A stretch of DNA of 64,000 bases. Source: Thermomonas sp. Its GTDB lineage: Bacteria > Pseudomonadota > Gammaproteobacteria > Xanthomonadales > Xanthomonadaceae. This document shows positions 27,607 through 37,538 of this stretch, in pieces. Each line of letters opens with the position of its first letter. The stretch's first letter is position 1. The position numbers and the translations under genes are program-made. The stretch spans positions 741,313-805,312 of the forward strand of contig NZ_JAQSDO010000015.1 in the NCBI RefSeq assembly GCF_029945965.1. Direction: 5' to 3'. The notes below the pieces were generated by a model. The model was given only the letters and a program-made list of their open reading frames with translations. It searched no databases and was not told the origin of the DNA.

Positions 27607-29295
27607 TCACTCGGCCTTGCTGTTCAGCTGCTCGCGCAGTAGCGCGCCCAGCTTGGTGGTGCCACTGGCAGCGTCGGCGGAGGCCTTCTGGTACTCGACC
27701 ATCGCATCGGCAGTCTCGGCATCGTCCTTGCCCTTGATCGATAGCTGCAGGCTGCGGCCCTTGCGGTCCATGCCCACGAACTTGGCTTCGACTTCCTGGC
27801 CAACCTTGAGGAACTGGCTGGCGTCCTCGACACGCTCTTCGGCGACGTCGCGCGCGAAGATGTAGCCTTCAACGCCGTCGCCCAGGTCGATCATCGCGCC
27901 CTTGGCGTCCACTTCCTTGACGGTACCGGTGACCTTGGTGCCCTTCGGGTTGGTTGCCATGAACTGGCCAAGCGGATCCTGTTCCATCTGCTTGACGCCA
28001 AGGCTGATGCGCTCGCGCTCCGGATCAACCGCCAGCACCACTGCTTCCAGGGTGTCGCCCTTCTTGTAGTTGCGGGCCACGTCTTCACCGGTGGAGTTCC
28101 AAGTGATGTCCGACAGGTGGATCAGGCCATCGATGCCGCCGTCCAGGCCGATGAAGATGCCGAAGTCGGTGATCGACTTGATCTGGCCTTCAACCTTGTC
28201 GCCCTTCTTGTGGATCGCAGCGAAGGTTTCCCACGGATTGCTGGTGACCTGCTTGATGCCCAGCGAGATGCGGCGACGCTCTTCATCGACGTCCAGCACC
28301 ATGACCTGGATGTCGTCACCGACCTGCACGATCTTGGCCGGGTTGACGTTCTTGTTGGTCCAGTCCATTTCGGACACGTGGACCAGGCCTTCGACGCCGG
28401 GCTCGATCTCGACGAATGCGCCGTAATCGGTGACGTTACTGACCTTGCCGAACACGCGGGTGTTGGAGGGATAACGGCGGGCGATGTTGTCCCACGGATC
28501 CTCGCCCATCTGCTTCAGGCCCAGGCTGACGCGGTTGCGCTCCTTGTCGTACTTGAGCACGCGCACATCGAGTTCCTGGCCGACTTCAACGACTTCGGAC
28601 GGATGGCGCACTCGCTTCCAGGCCATGTCGGTGATGTGCAGCAGGCCGTCGATGCCGCCAAGGTCGACGAATGCGCCGTAATCGGTGAGGTTCTTGACCA
28701 CGCCCTTCAGCACTGCGCCCTCGACCAGCTTCTCGAGCAACTGCTCGCGCTCTTCCGAATGCTCGCTCTCGACCACCGCACGGCGGGAGACGACCACGTT
28801 GTTACGCTTGCGGTCCAGCTTGATGAGCTTGAATTCCAGCTCCTTGCCTTCCAGGTACACCGGGTCGCGCACGGGGCGCACATCGACCAGTGAACCCGGC
28901 AGGAACGCGCGGACGTCCTTGATGTCGACGGTGAAACCGCCCTTTACCTTGCCGCTGATGCGTCCAACAATGGTCGCGTTGGCTTCGAGCGCTTCCTCGA
29001 GCTCGTCCCACACCATGGCGCGCTTGGCCTTCTCGCGCGACAGCACGGTCTCGCCGAAGCCGTTCTCGAGGGAGTCGAGCGCGACTTTGACTTCGTCACC
29101 AACGCCTACGTCGATCTCGCCAGCATCGTTGCGGAACTGTTCGATCGGCACGATGCCCTCGGACTTCAGGCCGGCATTGATCACCACGACATCGTTGCGG
29201 ACTTCGACAACGATGCCCTTGACGATGGAGCCAGGCTTGAGCTTGGCGATGTAGGCCTGGCTCTGTTCGAACAGTTCAGCGAAAGATTCGGTCAT
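27607..29295 (-). CDS. rpsA: 30S ribosomal protein S1
   Basis: S1 binds mRNA at the 30S platform and helps initiation on structured or weak-SD messages. The 562-residue protein has six S1/OB repeats; the first two bind the ribosome and the rest contact RNA (e.g. [41 protein letters not shown], near-identical repeat units). The start at 29295 ([12 protein letters not shown]) matches the family; an ATG at 29307 four codons earlier has a slightly better GAG upstream. As in E. coli the start has no strong Shine-Dalgarno. cmk lies upstream with a 228-base leader gap. Confidence 0.97.
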   Translation of the reverse strand: MTESFAELFEQSQAYIAKLKPGSIVKGIVVEVRNDVVVINAGLKSEGIVPIEQFRNDAGEIDVGVGDEVKVALDSLENGFGETVLSREKAKRAMVWDELEEALEANATIVGRISGKVKGGFTVDIKDVRAFLPGSLVDVRPVRDPVYLEGKELEFKLIKLDRKRNNVVVSRRAVVESEHSEEREQLLEKLVEGAVLKGVVKNLTDYGAFVDLGGIDGLLHITDMAWKRVRHPSEVVEVGQELDVRVLKYDKERNRVSLGLKQMGEDPWDNIARRYPSNTRVFGKVSNVTDYGAFVEIEPGVEGLVHVSEMDWTNKNVNPAKIVQVGDDIQVMVLDVDEERRRISLGIKQVTSNPWETFAAIHKKGDKVEGQIKSITDFGIFIGLDGGIDGLIHLSDITWNSTGEDVARNYKKGDTLEAVVLAVDPERERISLGVKQMEQDPLGQFMATNPKGTKVTGTVKEVDAKGAMIDLGDGVEGYIFARDVAEERVEDASQFLKVGQEVEAKFVGMDRKGRSLQLSIKGKDDAETADAMVEYQKASADAASGTTKLGALLREQLNSKAE

Positions 29296-29523
29296 TACGG
29301 AATTCATTGGACATCTCAGTGGATACACGGGTCGCGTCGCAGCACCATGCTGCGTACATCGGCCCACCTTGGGTGTGGCATAAGCGCTGCGCCCGGATGC
29401 TGCGTGCAGTGCGTGGCCATGTGTGATGGTTGAAGGAAAACCGTGGCGCGCCTCGTCCTGGCAGCAAATAGCTGGCAGGTGATGCGACCACGGAACGGTT
29501 CTGCGACGGTTGGTTCGTGCGGA

Positions 29524-30219
29524 TCAGCCGGCAGGGCGGGACATCACGTCCAGCACCTGCGCGACCACGTCCTCGATGCCAAGACCGGTGGTGTCGATGC
29601 GGACGGCGCCATCGGCCGGCCGCAAAGGCGCCACCGCGCGATTGGCGTCGCGGGCGTCACGCGCGAGAATCTCGCGTAGCAGACCGTCCAATGTAACCGA
29701 AACCCCTTTGTCCTTCAACTGCTTATGGCGTCTTTCGGCCCGCTCGTCGGCGCTGGCCGTAAGGAATACCTTGTGCCCGGCATCCGGGAAGATCACGGTG
29801 CCCATGTCGCGGCCATCGGCCACCAGCCCCGGCAATTGGCGAAACGCACGCTGGCGATCCTTGAGCGCCGCCCGCACTTCGGGAATCGCGGCAATCGCGG
29901 AGGCTGCACCGCCGGCAGTCTCGGTACGCAATTCGTCGGTGGCATCCTGCCCGTTCACGATCACCCGTGGCTCACCGCTTGGGTCGTCGCGAAATCCAAT
30001 GTTGGTATCAAAGGTGCAGCGCACCAGCGCGGAAGGGTCGGAGAGGTCCAGGTCCGCCCAACTGGCAGCGATACCCACGGCCCGATACAGCGCTCCGGAA
30101 TCCAGGTAGTGCCAACCCAGTCGCTGGGCCACGATGCGACTGATGGTGCCCTTGCCGGAGCCGGAGGGCCCATCGATCGTGAGGACGGGCACCGAGGACT
30201 GGTTCGCTGGAGTCTGCAT
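29524..30219 (-). CDS. cmk: Cytidylate kinase
   Basis: Cmk phosphorylates CMP and dCMP. The 231-residue protein has the P-loop GPSGSGKGT (residues 17-25 or so), the CMP-binding [24 protein letters not shown] and the LID-region [12 protein letters not shown]. It is the first gene of cmk-rpsA-ihfB-lapA-lapB on the minus strand and is divergent from rpmJ. Confidence 0.97.
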   Translation of the reverse strand: MQTPANQSSVPVLTIDGPSGSGKGTISRIVAQRLGWHYLDSGALYRAVGIAASWADLDLSDPSALVRCTFDTNIGFRDDPSGEPRVIVNGQDATDELRTETAGGAASAIAAIPEVRAALKDRQRAFRQLPGLVADGRDMGTVIFPDAGHKVFLTASADERAERRHKQLKDKGVSVTLDGLLREILARDARDANRAVAPLRPADGAVRIDTTGLGIEDVVAQVLDVMSRPAG

Positions 30220-30304
30220 CGGGTGATTATGGCGAACTTGCTGGCATCAGATGCCATTTCGAAGGCTCAATGTCCGCCTCACTGAAACTTCCGGCCACAA
30301 GCTA

Positions 30305-30334
30305 TTGATTCGGCGACACATAACCCGTTAGAAT
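30305..30334 (+). promoter_or_regulatory. Candidate sigma-70 promoter of rpmJ
   Basis: TTGATT (30305-30310) and TAGAAT (30329-30334) are 18 bases apart, about 70 bases before the rpmJ start. No zinc-repressor (Zur) box is obvious. Confidence 0.5.
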
Positions 30335-30408
30335 GCGCGGCTTCGCGTTTGCAGCTGTCGTGCTCACGCATGCGCACCCATCACTCAATTTTTTGCCGAG
30401 GTTCTGTC

Positions 30409-30534
30409 ATGAAGGTTCTGTCCTCCCTGAAGTCGGCGAAGACCCGTCACCGCGACTGCAAGGTGGTTCGCCGTCGTGGCAAGATCTTCGTCATCTGCAA
30501 GTCAAATCCGCGTTTCAAAGCGCGTCAGCGCTGA
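30409..30534 (+). CDS. rpmJ: 50S ribosomal protein L36, type B (zinc-free form)
   Basis: This 41-residue basic ribosomal protein begins [20 protein letters not shown] and ends KARQR. It is the longer type-B L36 (YkgO-like). The zinc-binding form has C-x2-C...C...H; here only two Cys remain (DCKVV and VICK) and the fourth ligand is Phe (NPRFK), so it should not bind zinc. In E. coli the zinc-free copy replaces the zinc one under zinc shortage. A strong hairpin follows. The frame is too short to be missed easily but is clearly conserved. Confidence 0.95.
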   Translation: MKVLSSLKSAKTRHRDCKVVRRRGKIFVICKSNPRFKARQR

Positions 30535-30594
30535 GAAACGAAAAGCGTATGACCAAGGCACGCCAGCGCTGAGTCCTTCGCCGGTTGTGCATGC

Positions 30595-30617
30595 GAAGGC
30601 CGCCATGTGCGGCCTTC
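30595..30617 (+). terminator. rpmJ terminator hairpin
   Basis: GAAGGCCGC (30595-30603) and GCGGCCTTC (30609-30617) form a 9-base stem with a 5-base loop, followed by GTTGTTT. Confidence 0.75.
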
Positions 30618-30726
30618 GTTGTTTCTGGGATTCTCGAACCACGCCCTCGCCGCCGCTGCGCTCGCAGTGCGTTCACGGAATCGGCTTAGAATCCAAGACC
30701 CGCCTTCTTGCCTTGGGAGTGTTGCC

Positions 30727-31107
30727 ATGAACCGCCTGTCCCGCAGCATCGCTATTGCCGTAAAACCGCTAGTCTTCATATTGCTCGCCGTCGCCCTACC
30801 GGGCATCAGCGTTACCGCATCTGCCCAGGACCGGCAAGTCGTCGGCGACACCTTGCTGATCGAACGTGTGCAGGAAAAACCAGCCAAACTGCCAAGTCGC
30901 GGCATGAGCATGGCCCAGGTCGAAGCCCGCTATGGCGCGCCGACCGAGCGCATGGACCCGCGCGGTGGCCAGAAACGCGTCTGGCCGACCATCAACCGTT
31001 GGGTATATCCGGCCTTCGTCGTGTATTTCGAACGCACCAAGGTCCTCAATGTGGTGATGAACAAGGCCGACCCGAACGAGATCGGCCCGAAGCCGCCTGT
31101 GACCTGA
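30727..31107 (+). CDS. Secreted/periplasmic protein of unknown function
   Basis: This 126-residue protein has a signal peptide (hydrophobic stretch LVFILLAVALPGISV, cleavage after ASA-Q). The mature part has RGMSMAQVEARYGAPTE, which resembles the 'G-M-x-x-x-Q-V-x-x-x-x-G-x-P' turn of SmpA/BamE-like domains, then KRVWPTINRWVYPAFVVYFE. GGGAG lies about 8 bases upstream of the ATG. It lies 61 bases before aguA but its role there is unclear. Confidence 0.8.
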   Translation: MNRLSRSIAIAVKPLVFILLAVALPGISVTASAQDRQVVGDTLLIERVQEKPAKLPSRGMSMAQVEARYGAPTERMDPRGGQKRVWPTINRWVYPAFVVYFERTKVLNVVMNKADPNEIGPKPPVT

Positions 31108-31168
31108 AATCTCCGAACTGAACTACACGCCATGAGCCGCACGCCCTGAGCGCCAAGCCCTGAAAAAG

Positions 31169-32230
31169 ATGACCGATTCATCCGTGCGTTTCCCCGCCGA
31201 GTGGGAACCCCAATCGGCGGTGCTGATCGCCTGGCCGAACGACGACACCGACTGGGTCGAGCATCTGGCCGGCGTCGAAGACACCTATATCGCGCTGGTC
31301 GCGGCGATCACCCGCTTCCAGCCAGTAGTGATTTGCGTGGCCGACCATGACGTGGAGGCCTACGCCGATGCACGCCTGCGCTCGAACCGGATCGACATGG
31401 ATCACGTGCGCTTCGTGACCGTGGCCTATGACGACACCTGGCTGCGCGACAGTGGCCCGATTACATTGATTGAAAGCGGGTTGCGCGATAACGAAGGCTT
31501 CAGGCTGCTCGACTTCCGCTTCACCGGCTGGGGCGGCAAGTTCGATGCGAGCAATGACGATCAGCTGATCGAGCGCCTCGACAAGCAGAAGTTATTTATT
31601 ACAAATACTCGGCAAGCAATTGATTTTGCTTTGGAAGGTGGTGCCATCGAAACCGATGGCGAAGGCACTCTGCTGACCACCTGGCACTGCCTGCATGAGC
31701 GTCATCCGGATTGTAGCCGTGAGCAGCTGACCGCAAAACTGGCTGGCTGGTTGCATCAGGACCGGTTGCTTTGGCTCGAGCATGGCGCACTGGAAGGCGA
31801 CGATACCGACGCACACATCGACACACTCGCCCGCTTCGCCTCGGCTGACTCCATCGTGTTCCAAGCCTGCGACGACCCGAGCGATTCGCACCATGCCGAC
31901 CTGCAGGCGATGGCCGATGAAATCTCGATGCTGCGCACTCGCGATGGCCTGCCGTATCGATTGTTTCCGCTGCCATGGGCGAAACCCATCATCGACATCG
32001 ATAAGCACGGTGAAAGCCGCCGGCTTGCCGCCAGTTATGCCAATTTCCTGATCATCAATGGCGCGGTGTTGATGCCCGCTTACGGCGATCCGGCCGATGC
32101 AGATGCTGCTGCAGTGCTGGCACGCGCATTCCCCGACCGCGAGATCGTGCCGGTGCCGTGTCGTCCCCTGATCTGGCAGAACGGCAGCCTGCACTGCATC
32201 ACCATGCAGTTACCCGAAGGACTGGTCTGA
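31169..32230 (+). CDS. aguA: Agmatine deiminase
   Basis: AguA converts agmatine to N-carbamoylputrescine, the first step of the arginine decarboxylase route to putrescine. The 353-residue protein belongs to the guanidino-group-modifying fold: EWEPQSAVLIAWP near the N-terminus, DTWLRDSGP, GGAIETDGEG, DDTDAHIDTLARF (catalytic His) and the catalytic Cys343 in GSLHCITMQLP. It overlaps aguB by one base (TGATG), so the two are translationally coupled. Confidence 0.96.
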   Translation: MTDSSVRFPAEWEPQSAVLIAWPNDDTDWVEHLAGVEDTYIALVAAITRFQPVVICVADHDVEAYADARLRSNRIDMDHVRFVTVAYDDTWLRDSGPITLIESGLRDNEGFRLLDFRFTGWGGKFDASNDDQLIERLDKQKLFITNTRQAIDFALEGGAIETDGEGTLLTTWHCLHERHPDCSREQLTAKLAGWLHQDRLLWLEHGALEGDDTDAHIDTLARFASADSIVFQACDDPSDSHHADLQAMADEISMLRTRDGLPYRLFPLPWAKPIIDIDKHGESRRLAASYANFLIINGAVLMPAYGDPADADAAAVLARAFPDREIVPVPCRPLIWQNGSLHCITMQLPEGLV

Positions 32231-33150
32231 TGGCCAAACACGACAAACTTCCCGTCGCCCTGATCCAGGAGCACGCGATCATTGACCAAGGCTTCGGCAA
32301 TGCCGAGGCCAACCTGGCCGTCATCGAAACGCGCGTGGCCGAAGCGGCAGCCAGCGGCGCGAAACTCGTGCTGCTGCAGGAACTGCACAACGGCGCGTAC
32401 TTCTGCCAGCATGAATCGGTGGATGAGTTCGACTTGGCAGAAACAATACCCGGCCCATCGACCGTACGCGTGGGCAAGCTTGCGAAACAACATGGCGTGG
32501 TGCTGGTCAGTTCACTATTCGAAAAGCGCGCCGTCGGGCTGTACCACAACACCGCCGTAGTGTTCGACGCCGACGGCAGCATGGCTGGCAAGTACCGGAA
32601 GATGCACATCCCGGACGATCCAGGCTTCTACGAGAAGTTCTATTTCACCCCGGGTGACCTGGGCTTCAACCCGATCGATACCTCGGTGGGTCGACTCGGT
32701 GTGTTGGTATGCTGGGACCAGTGGTATCCGGAAGCTGCGCGCCTGATGGCGTTGGCTGGCGCGGAATTGCTGCTATATCCGACCGCGATCGGCTGGGACC
32801 CGAGCGACGACCAAGCCGAAAAAAACCGCCAGCGCGACGCATGGATCCTCAGCCATCGCGGGCATGCGGTCGCCAATGGCCTGCCGGTGCTCAGCTGCAA
32901 TCGCGTCGGCCATGAAGCATCGCCACTTGCATCTGAAAAAGCCGTGGGGGCATCCGGCATCGATTTCTGGGGCAATAGCCATGTACTTGGGCCGCAAGGC
33001 GAATTCATCGCCGAAGCCGGCAGCGAACCAACCATCCTGATGGCCGAGGTCGACATGCAGCGCAGCGAACACGTGCGCCGGATCTGGCCATTCCTGCGTG
33101 ATCGCCGTATCGATGCATACCAAGATCTGCTGAAGCGCTATCGTGACTGA
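32230..33150 (+). CDS. aguB: N-carbamoylputrescine amidase
   Basis: AguB hydrolyses N-carbamoylputrescine to putrescine, CO2 and ammonia. It is a 306-residue nitrilase-superfamily enzyme with the Glu-Lys-Cys triad visible at Glu51 (LLQELHNG), Lys124 (KYRKMHIPDD) and Cys161 (LVCWDQWYPE). The start ATG at 32230 shares a base with the aguA stop; a longer frame lies inside aguA. The downstream TraB-like gene overlaps its end by 8 bases. Confidence 0.96.
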   Translation: MAKHDKLPVALIQEHAIIDQGFGNAEANLAVIETRVAEAAASGAKLVLLQELHNGAYFCQHESVDEFDLAETIPGPSTVRVGKLAKQHGVVLVSSLFEKRAVGLYHNTAVVFDADGSMAGKYRKMHIPDDPGFYEKFYFTPGDLGFNPIDTSVGRLGVLVCWDQWYPEAARLMALAGAELLLYPTAIGWDPSDDQAEKNRQRDAWILSHRGHAVANGLPVLSCNRVGHEASPLASEKAVGASGIDFWGNSHVLGPQGEFIAEAGSEPTILMAEVDMQRSEHVRRIWPFLRDRRIDAYQDLLKRYRD

Positions 33151-34354
33151 CGCGCTCGTGGCAGAGGCCGCCGACTGGACCGACCAGCCGCATATCGAGA
33201 TCGAACGCGATGGGGTGCATTACACACTGCTAGGTACTGCGCACATCTCCAAGGCGAGTATTGAGGCTGTGCGTTCGGCGATCGCCAGCGGCAGGTTCGA
33301 TGCGATTGCAGTTGAACTGGACGAACAACGGCACAAGGCGCTGACCGAACCGGATGCATTGGCCCAACTCGACCTGGTCAAGGTGATCCGCGAACGCAAG
33401 ATCGCGCCTTTCGCCGCCAACCTGGCCTTGGCTGCTTACCAGCGCCGGCTGGCTGAGCAGCTCGACGTCGAGCCCGGCGCGGAACTCAAGACTGCCGCAT
33501 TGGAAGCCAGTGCACGTGGCCTACCCTTGCAACTGATCGATCGCGATGTCGGCATCACCTTCCGCCGGATCCTGCAGAAACTGCGCTGGTGGGACCGGAT
33601 GAAACTGATCGCCGGGCTTGGCGGCGGTTTGTTTGCAAGCGACGAAATCGACGAAAGTGACATCGAGCGTCTGAAGGAAGGCGACATGCTGGAATCAAGC
33701 TTCGGTGAATTCGCGCGCGATACGCCGTCGCTGTTTGCCACCCTGATCGACGAACGCGACCAGTTCATGGCCGCACGCCTGCGCGAGCGCACCGACGGCG
33801 CCAGCCAAGTGCTGGCGGTGGTCGGCGCCGGCCATCTGAAAGGCATGGCGCGTTACCTGGCCGAAGAAACCCGAACCCCCGACGACATCACCAACGAACT
33901 GGTGCACATCACCAGGAAACGCAAGATTCCCTGGATCACAATTGTCCTGATGCTATTGATCGCAGCTGGCATTGCCTGGGGTTATGCGCGTGGCGGCAGC
34001 GAACTGGGCCGCGAACTGCTGATCCAATGGGTGGCATGGACCGGCGGACTGGCCGGACTGGGCGCCCTGCTCGCCCGCGGCCACATCCTCAGCGTCCTGG
34101 CCGCAGCGATTTCAGCGCCGCTGAAACCATTCCGCCCCGGCCTGCCACCGGGCATGTTCAGCGCCTTGGTCGAAGTGCACCTGCGCAAGCCAGCCTATCC
34201 GGATTTCCTTGCATTGCGCGATGACGCCCAGACCCTTGGCGGCTGGTACCGGAACCGTGTGTGCCGGGTGGTGATGGTATTCATCCTTACCAACATCGGC
34301 AGTGCGATCGGCGTGTGGATGGCGGGTGCACGGATTCTTGGAAAATTGCTGTAG
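33143..34354 (+). CDS. TraB family (pheromone-shutdown-like) membrane protein
   Basis: This 403-residue protein has an N-terminal TraB/PrgY domain with the conserved GTAHISKASIEAV motif and VVGAGHLKGM, both histidine-bearing signatures of the TraB/GumN family, and three to four C-terminal membrane helices (e.g. IPWITIVLMLLIAAGIAWGY). The biochemical role of bacterial TraB-like proteins outside Enterococcus pheromone shutdown is unknown. It starts at GTG 33143 inside aguB. Coupling to the agmatine-putrescine pair is notable but not explained by the sequence. Confidence 0.85.
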   Translation: MTDALVAEAADWTDQPHIEIERDGVHYTLLGTAHISKASIEAVRSAIASGRFDAIAVELDEQRHKALTEPDALAQLDLVKVIRERKIAPFAANLALAAYQRRLAEQLDVEPGAELKTAALEASARGLPLQLIDRDVGITFRRILQKLRWWDRMKLIAGLGGGLFASDEIDESDIERLKEGDMLESSFGEFARDTPSLFATLIDERDQFMAARLRERTDGASQVLAVVGAGHLKGMARYLAEETRTPDDITNELVHITRKRKIPWITIVLMLLIAAGIAWGYARGGSELGRELLIQWVAWTGGLAGLGALLARGHILSVLAAAISAPLKPFRPGLPPGMFSALVEVHLRKPAYPDFLALRDDAQTLGGWYRNRVCRVVMVFILTNIGSAIGVWMAGARILGKLL

Positions 34355-34447
34355 AAGCCACGCGGGCCCCTGAACCACATCGCCAATCCAGGTCAAACAA
34401 ATCATGAGCCGAACCAATGGGTTCGACCCACGAAAGATGCAACGGAA

Positions 34448-37400
34448 TCATGCGACTGGTTGCGCCCGCAATTCGCGCCGCTGTTGCCTGCTGAGGAGCG
34501 CGCGTCGGACCAGGTTGCCACTGCCACTACGCAGGTCGTCCAGCAGCGCGTAGATGGTCGGCAGGAACAGCAGGCTGACCACGGTGGAGAACGCCAGGCC
34601 ACCCGCGATCGCTCTCGCCATCGGGTAATACGGTGGACCATCGCCGGCGATCTGGGTGTTGGACAGCGCAATCGGCACCATCGCCAGGATCGCGGTACCC
34701 ATCGTCATCATGATCGGGCGCAGGCGCTCGCGGCTTCCTTCGACCAATGCATCGGTCCGGCTCATCCCGCGCCGCCTGAGGTTGTTGATGTGCTCGACCA
34801 TCACGATGCCGTTGTTCACCACCACGCCCATCAGCACCAGGATGCCGATGATGGCCATGATATTGAATTCAGTGCCGGTCAGCCAGAACAGCCAGTAGAC
34901 GCCGAAGATCGAAAACAGCACGCAGCTCATGATCGCAAACGGGAACAACAGTGATTCGAACACGGCCGCCATCACGATGAACATCAGGATCAGGGCGATG
35001 CCGATGTTGCCGATCATCTGCGCCTGGGCATCCATGTTGAAGCCGAACCCGCCGCCATCGAAGGTGTAGCTGTAACCGGGCGGGAACTGCACCGACTTGA
35101 GCGTGGCTTCGATTTCCTTGCGAGCATCCGGCATGGTCGCATCGCCGACCAGGCCAGCCTCGACCTTGAGCATGGTCTGCCGGTTCATGCGCTGGATCGT
35201 GGTCGACGACGGTTTCACGCTGACATCGACCATCGCAAGCAATGGCACCGAGCGGCCATCGGCGGCGCGTACCGTGAACGATTCCAGGTCGGCCGCACCG
35301 AAATGCTCCGCACCCGCGAAACGCACGTTGACCGGGATCTCGACCTCGCCGCGATGGAATGCGCGCAATGAGGTTCCGCGAAGCGCCATGCCGACGAACT
35401 GAGCCACCTGTTGCGCATTGAAGCCGAATGAGGCCGCTCGCTCGCGGTTGACCCTCACCGACAGTTCGCTGTTGGTGTCGCCGGTGTCCACGCGCACGTC
35501 GCGCAGGTTCTTGCTGCGCGACAGGATCGGGATGATGTCGGCGGCCAGCTCCTTCAGGGTTTCGGTGGAGTCGCCGGTCAGGCTGAACTGGATGCCTTGG
35601 TCATTGCCGCCCATGCCACCCTGACGACCGATGCCGATATTGGCACGCGCCGACTTGGGCAAGTCCTTGCGCAGATCGTCCTGGATCTTCATGGAGGCCT
35701 CTGTGCTCTTGGCATCCACTGTAACCCGGGTCTGCGCCCAGCCTTGTTCGCTGAAGCGACTGTAGACCTGCTCGACATGGAATCGCTTGCGGTTGCTGTT
35801 GATGAACTGTTCGACCTTGGCGACTTCCTTGCCCATCTCCTCCTTCGAGTACGAGCCCTGCCACTGGTAGTAGATCGAAATCTCGGCAGGATCCTGCTGG
35901 TTGCCGGAATCGCCCTTGGTCATCTTCATCGGGATGATGCTGAGCAGGCTGATCAGCACGATGCCGGCCACGCTCCAACCGCGATGATCCAGCGACCAGC
36001 GCAGACCCTTTGCATAGCGCGCTTGCAGCCGCGAAATGAAGGGAGACTTCACTGCAGGCGGCGTCTTCATGCGCGCCGACAGCATCGGAATCAGGCTGAT
36101 CGCGACCAGCCATGACGCCAGCAGCGATACTGAGATTGTGACCGCCAACTGGGTCAGGTACACGGTGATCATGTTCTTCTCGCCGAACATCATCGGCAGG
36201 AACACGATGCAATGGCACAGGGTTCCCGCGCTGAGCGCGATCGCCACGTGGCGGGTGCCAATCACCGAGGCCAGGCGCGGTTGCGTGGGATATTTCTCAC
36301 GCTCCTGGTAGATGCTTTCGACCACCACCACCGCGTTGTCCACCAGCATGCCGACTGCCAGCAGCAGGCCCATCATCGACATGATGTTGAGGGTAATGCC
36401 AAAAAAGTACATGAAGCCCAGGGTAATCACGAAGCAGATCGGGATGGCGGTGCTGACCATCAGTGTCGATGGCCAATGGCGCAGGAAGAAATACAACACC
36501 GCGAGCGAGAGCAGCAGGCCGATGCCGCCGGCTTCGGCTAGCGCCGTCAATGAACTGACGACCTGTTCGCCCTGGTCGTCGGTCACTTCGATCTTGATCC
36601 CGCGCATCGCAGGATCCTTTTGCAGCAGGTCGATTTCGCGTTTGACGTTGCCGGACAACTCGACCAGGTTGGCCGCGCGCTCCTTGTAGATGTCCACGCC
36701 CACCGCAGGCTTGCCATCCACCTGCCGCACGTAGTTCATCCGTTGCGGCTGCAGGATCACCTCGGCAATGTCGGACAAGCGCGTGCCATTGGCGGCAACC
36801 GGCAGGTCACGCAGCGACTGCAAGTCGGCCAACTCGCCCTTCGGCTGGACTCGCAATCGACGCCCGGCATCGGTGATCTCCCCAGCCGAGACCGAGAAGT
36901 TCGACGCCTGCAAACGCGACACCAGCTCGTTCAGACCAACACCATTCGCGGTCAGCCGATCCGGCTCGATCGCGATCAATACCTCCTGGCTCGGCACACC
37001 CTCCACCTCTACCCGCGCCACACCTGGCAATCGCTCCAGGCGCTGCTTGAGGCTGCGCTCAATCAGATCGCCGCGTGTCGTGAGGTCGGTCTGGCTGGTC
37101 AGGCGCAGGCTGATGGCTTCCTGGTCGCCAGTACTCCAGCGGCGCACGAAATAGCGTTGGAAATCATCCGGCAACTGGTCGCGGATTGCATCGATGCGTT
37201 CACGCGCTTCCGATGCAGCAATCGCCACGTCCTTGCCCCAGTCGCTGAACTGCACGAACACGCTACCGCCATCGGCGCTGGCACTGGCATTCATCGACTT
37301 GATGCCAGGCATGGTGGCGATAGCCTCCTCCACCGGCCGCACCAGGTTGCGCTCCACTTCCTCTGGCGTGGATCCCTGGTAGGGCAGTTGCACGAAGAAG

Positions 37401-37531
37401 AACGGCGGCGATGATTCCGGCTGCGCTTCAAGCGGCAACCGGAACCCGGCAATCAACCCGATCACCACCAACGACACGAAGATCATGATCGTGGTGACCG
37501 GGCGACGGATGCTCAGTTCGGTGATGTTCAT
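34448..37531 (-). CDS. RND efflux permease (HAE-1 family), second of a tandem pair
   Basis: This 1027-residue inner-membrane proton antiporter starts MNITELSIRRPVTTIMIFVSLV, the typical TM1 of RND pumps. It has the large periplasmic loops and 12 helices of AcrB-like proteins. The TM4 motif reads GMLVDNAVVVVESI, so the second Asp of the AcrB D-D pair is Asn. The start at 37531 excludes 15 upstream residues that would overlap nothing conserved. It follows the first permease by 7 bases and has no outer-membrane factor beside it, so it probably uses an unlinked TolC-type channel. Confidence 0.92.
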   Translation of the reverse strand: MNITELSIRRPVTTIMIFVSLVVIGLIAGFRLPLEAQPESSPPFFFVQLPYQGSTPEEVERNLVRPVEEAIATMPGIKSMNASASADGGSVFVQFSDWGKDVAIAASEARERIDAIRDQLPDDFQRYFVRRWSTGDQEAISLRLTSQTDLTTRGDLIERSLKQRLERLPGVARVEVEGVPSQEVLIAIEPDRLTANGVGLNELVSRLQASNFSVSAGEITDAGRRLRVQPKGELADLQSLRDLPVAANGTRLSDIAEVILQPQRMNYVRQVDGKPAVGVDIYKERAANLVELSGNVKREIDLLQKDPAMRGIKIEVTDDQGEQVVSSLTALAEAGGIGLLLSLAVLYFFLRHWPSTLMVSTAIPICFVITLGFMYFFGITLNIMSMMGLLLAVGMLVDNAVVVVESIYQEREKYPTQPRLASVIGTRHVAIALSAGTLCHCIVFLPMMFGEKNMITVYLTQLAVTISVSLLASWLVAISLIPMLSARMKTPPAVKSPFISRLQARYAKGLRWSLDHRGWSVAGIVLISLLSIIPMKMTKGDSGNQQDPAEISIYYQWQGSYSKEEMGKEVAKVEQFINSNRKRFHVEQVYSRFSEQGWAQTRVTVDAKSTEASMKIQDDLRKDLPKSARANIGIGRQGGMGGNDQGIQFSLTGDSTETLKELAADIIPILSRSKNLRDVRVDTGDTNSELSVRVNRERAASFGFNAQQVAQFVGMALRGTSLRAFHRGEVEIPVNVRFAGAEHFGAADLESFTVRAADGRSVPLLAMVDVSVKPSSTTIQRMNRQTMLKVEAGLVGDATMPDARKEIEATLKSVQFPPGYSYTFDGGGFGFNMDAQAQMIGNIGIALILMFIVMAAVFESLLFPFAIMSCVLFSIFGVYWLFWLTGTEFNIMAIIGILVLMGVVVNNGIVMVEHINNLRRRGMSRTDALVEGSRERLRPIMMTMGTAILAMVPIALSNTQIAGDGPPYYPMARAIAGGLAFSTVVSLLFLPTIYALLDDLRSGSGNLVRRALLSRQQRRELRAQPVA

Positions 37532-37538
37532 TGGCGCA

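Noticed and set aside
28117..28893. A 258-codon frame opposite rpsA with repeated segments
   Set aside because: The repeats are the S1-domain repeats of rpsA read in antisense.
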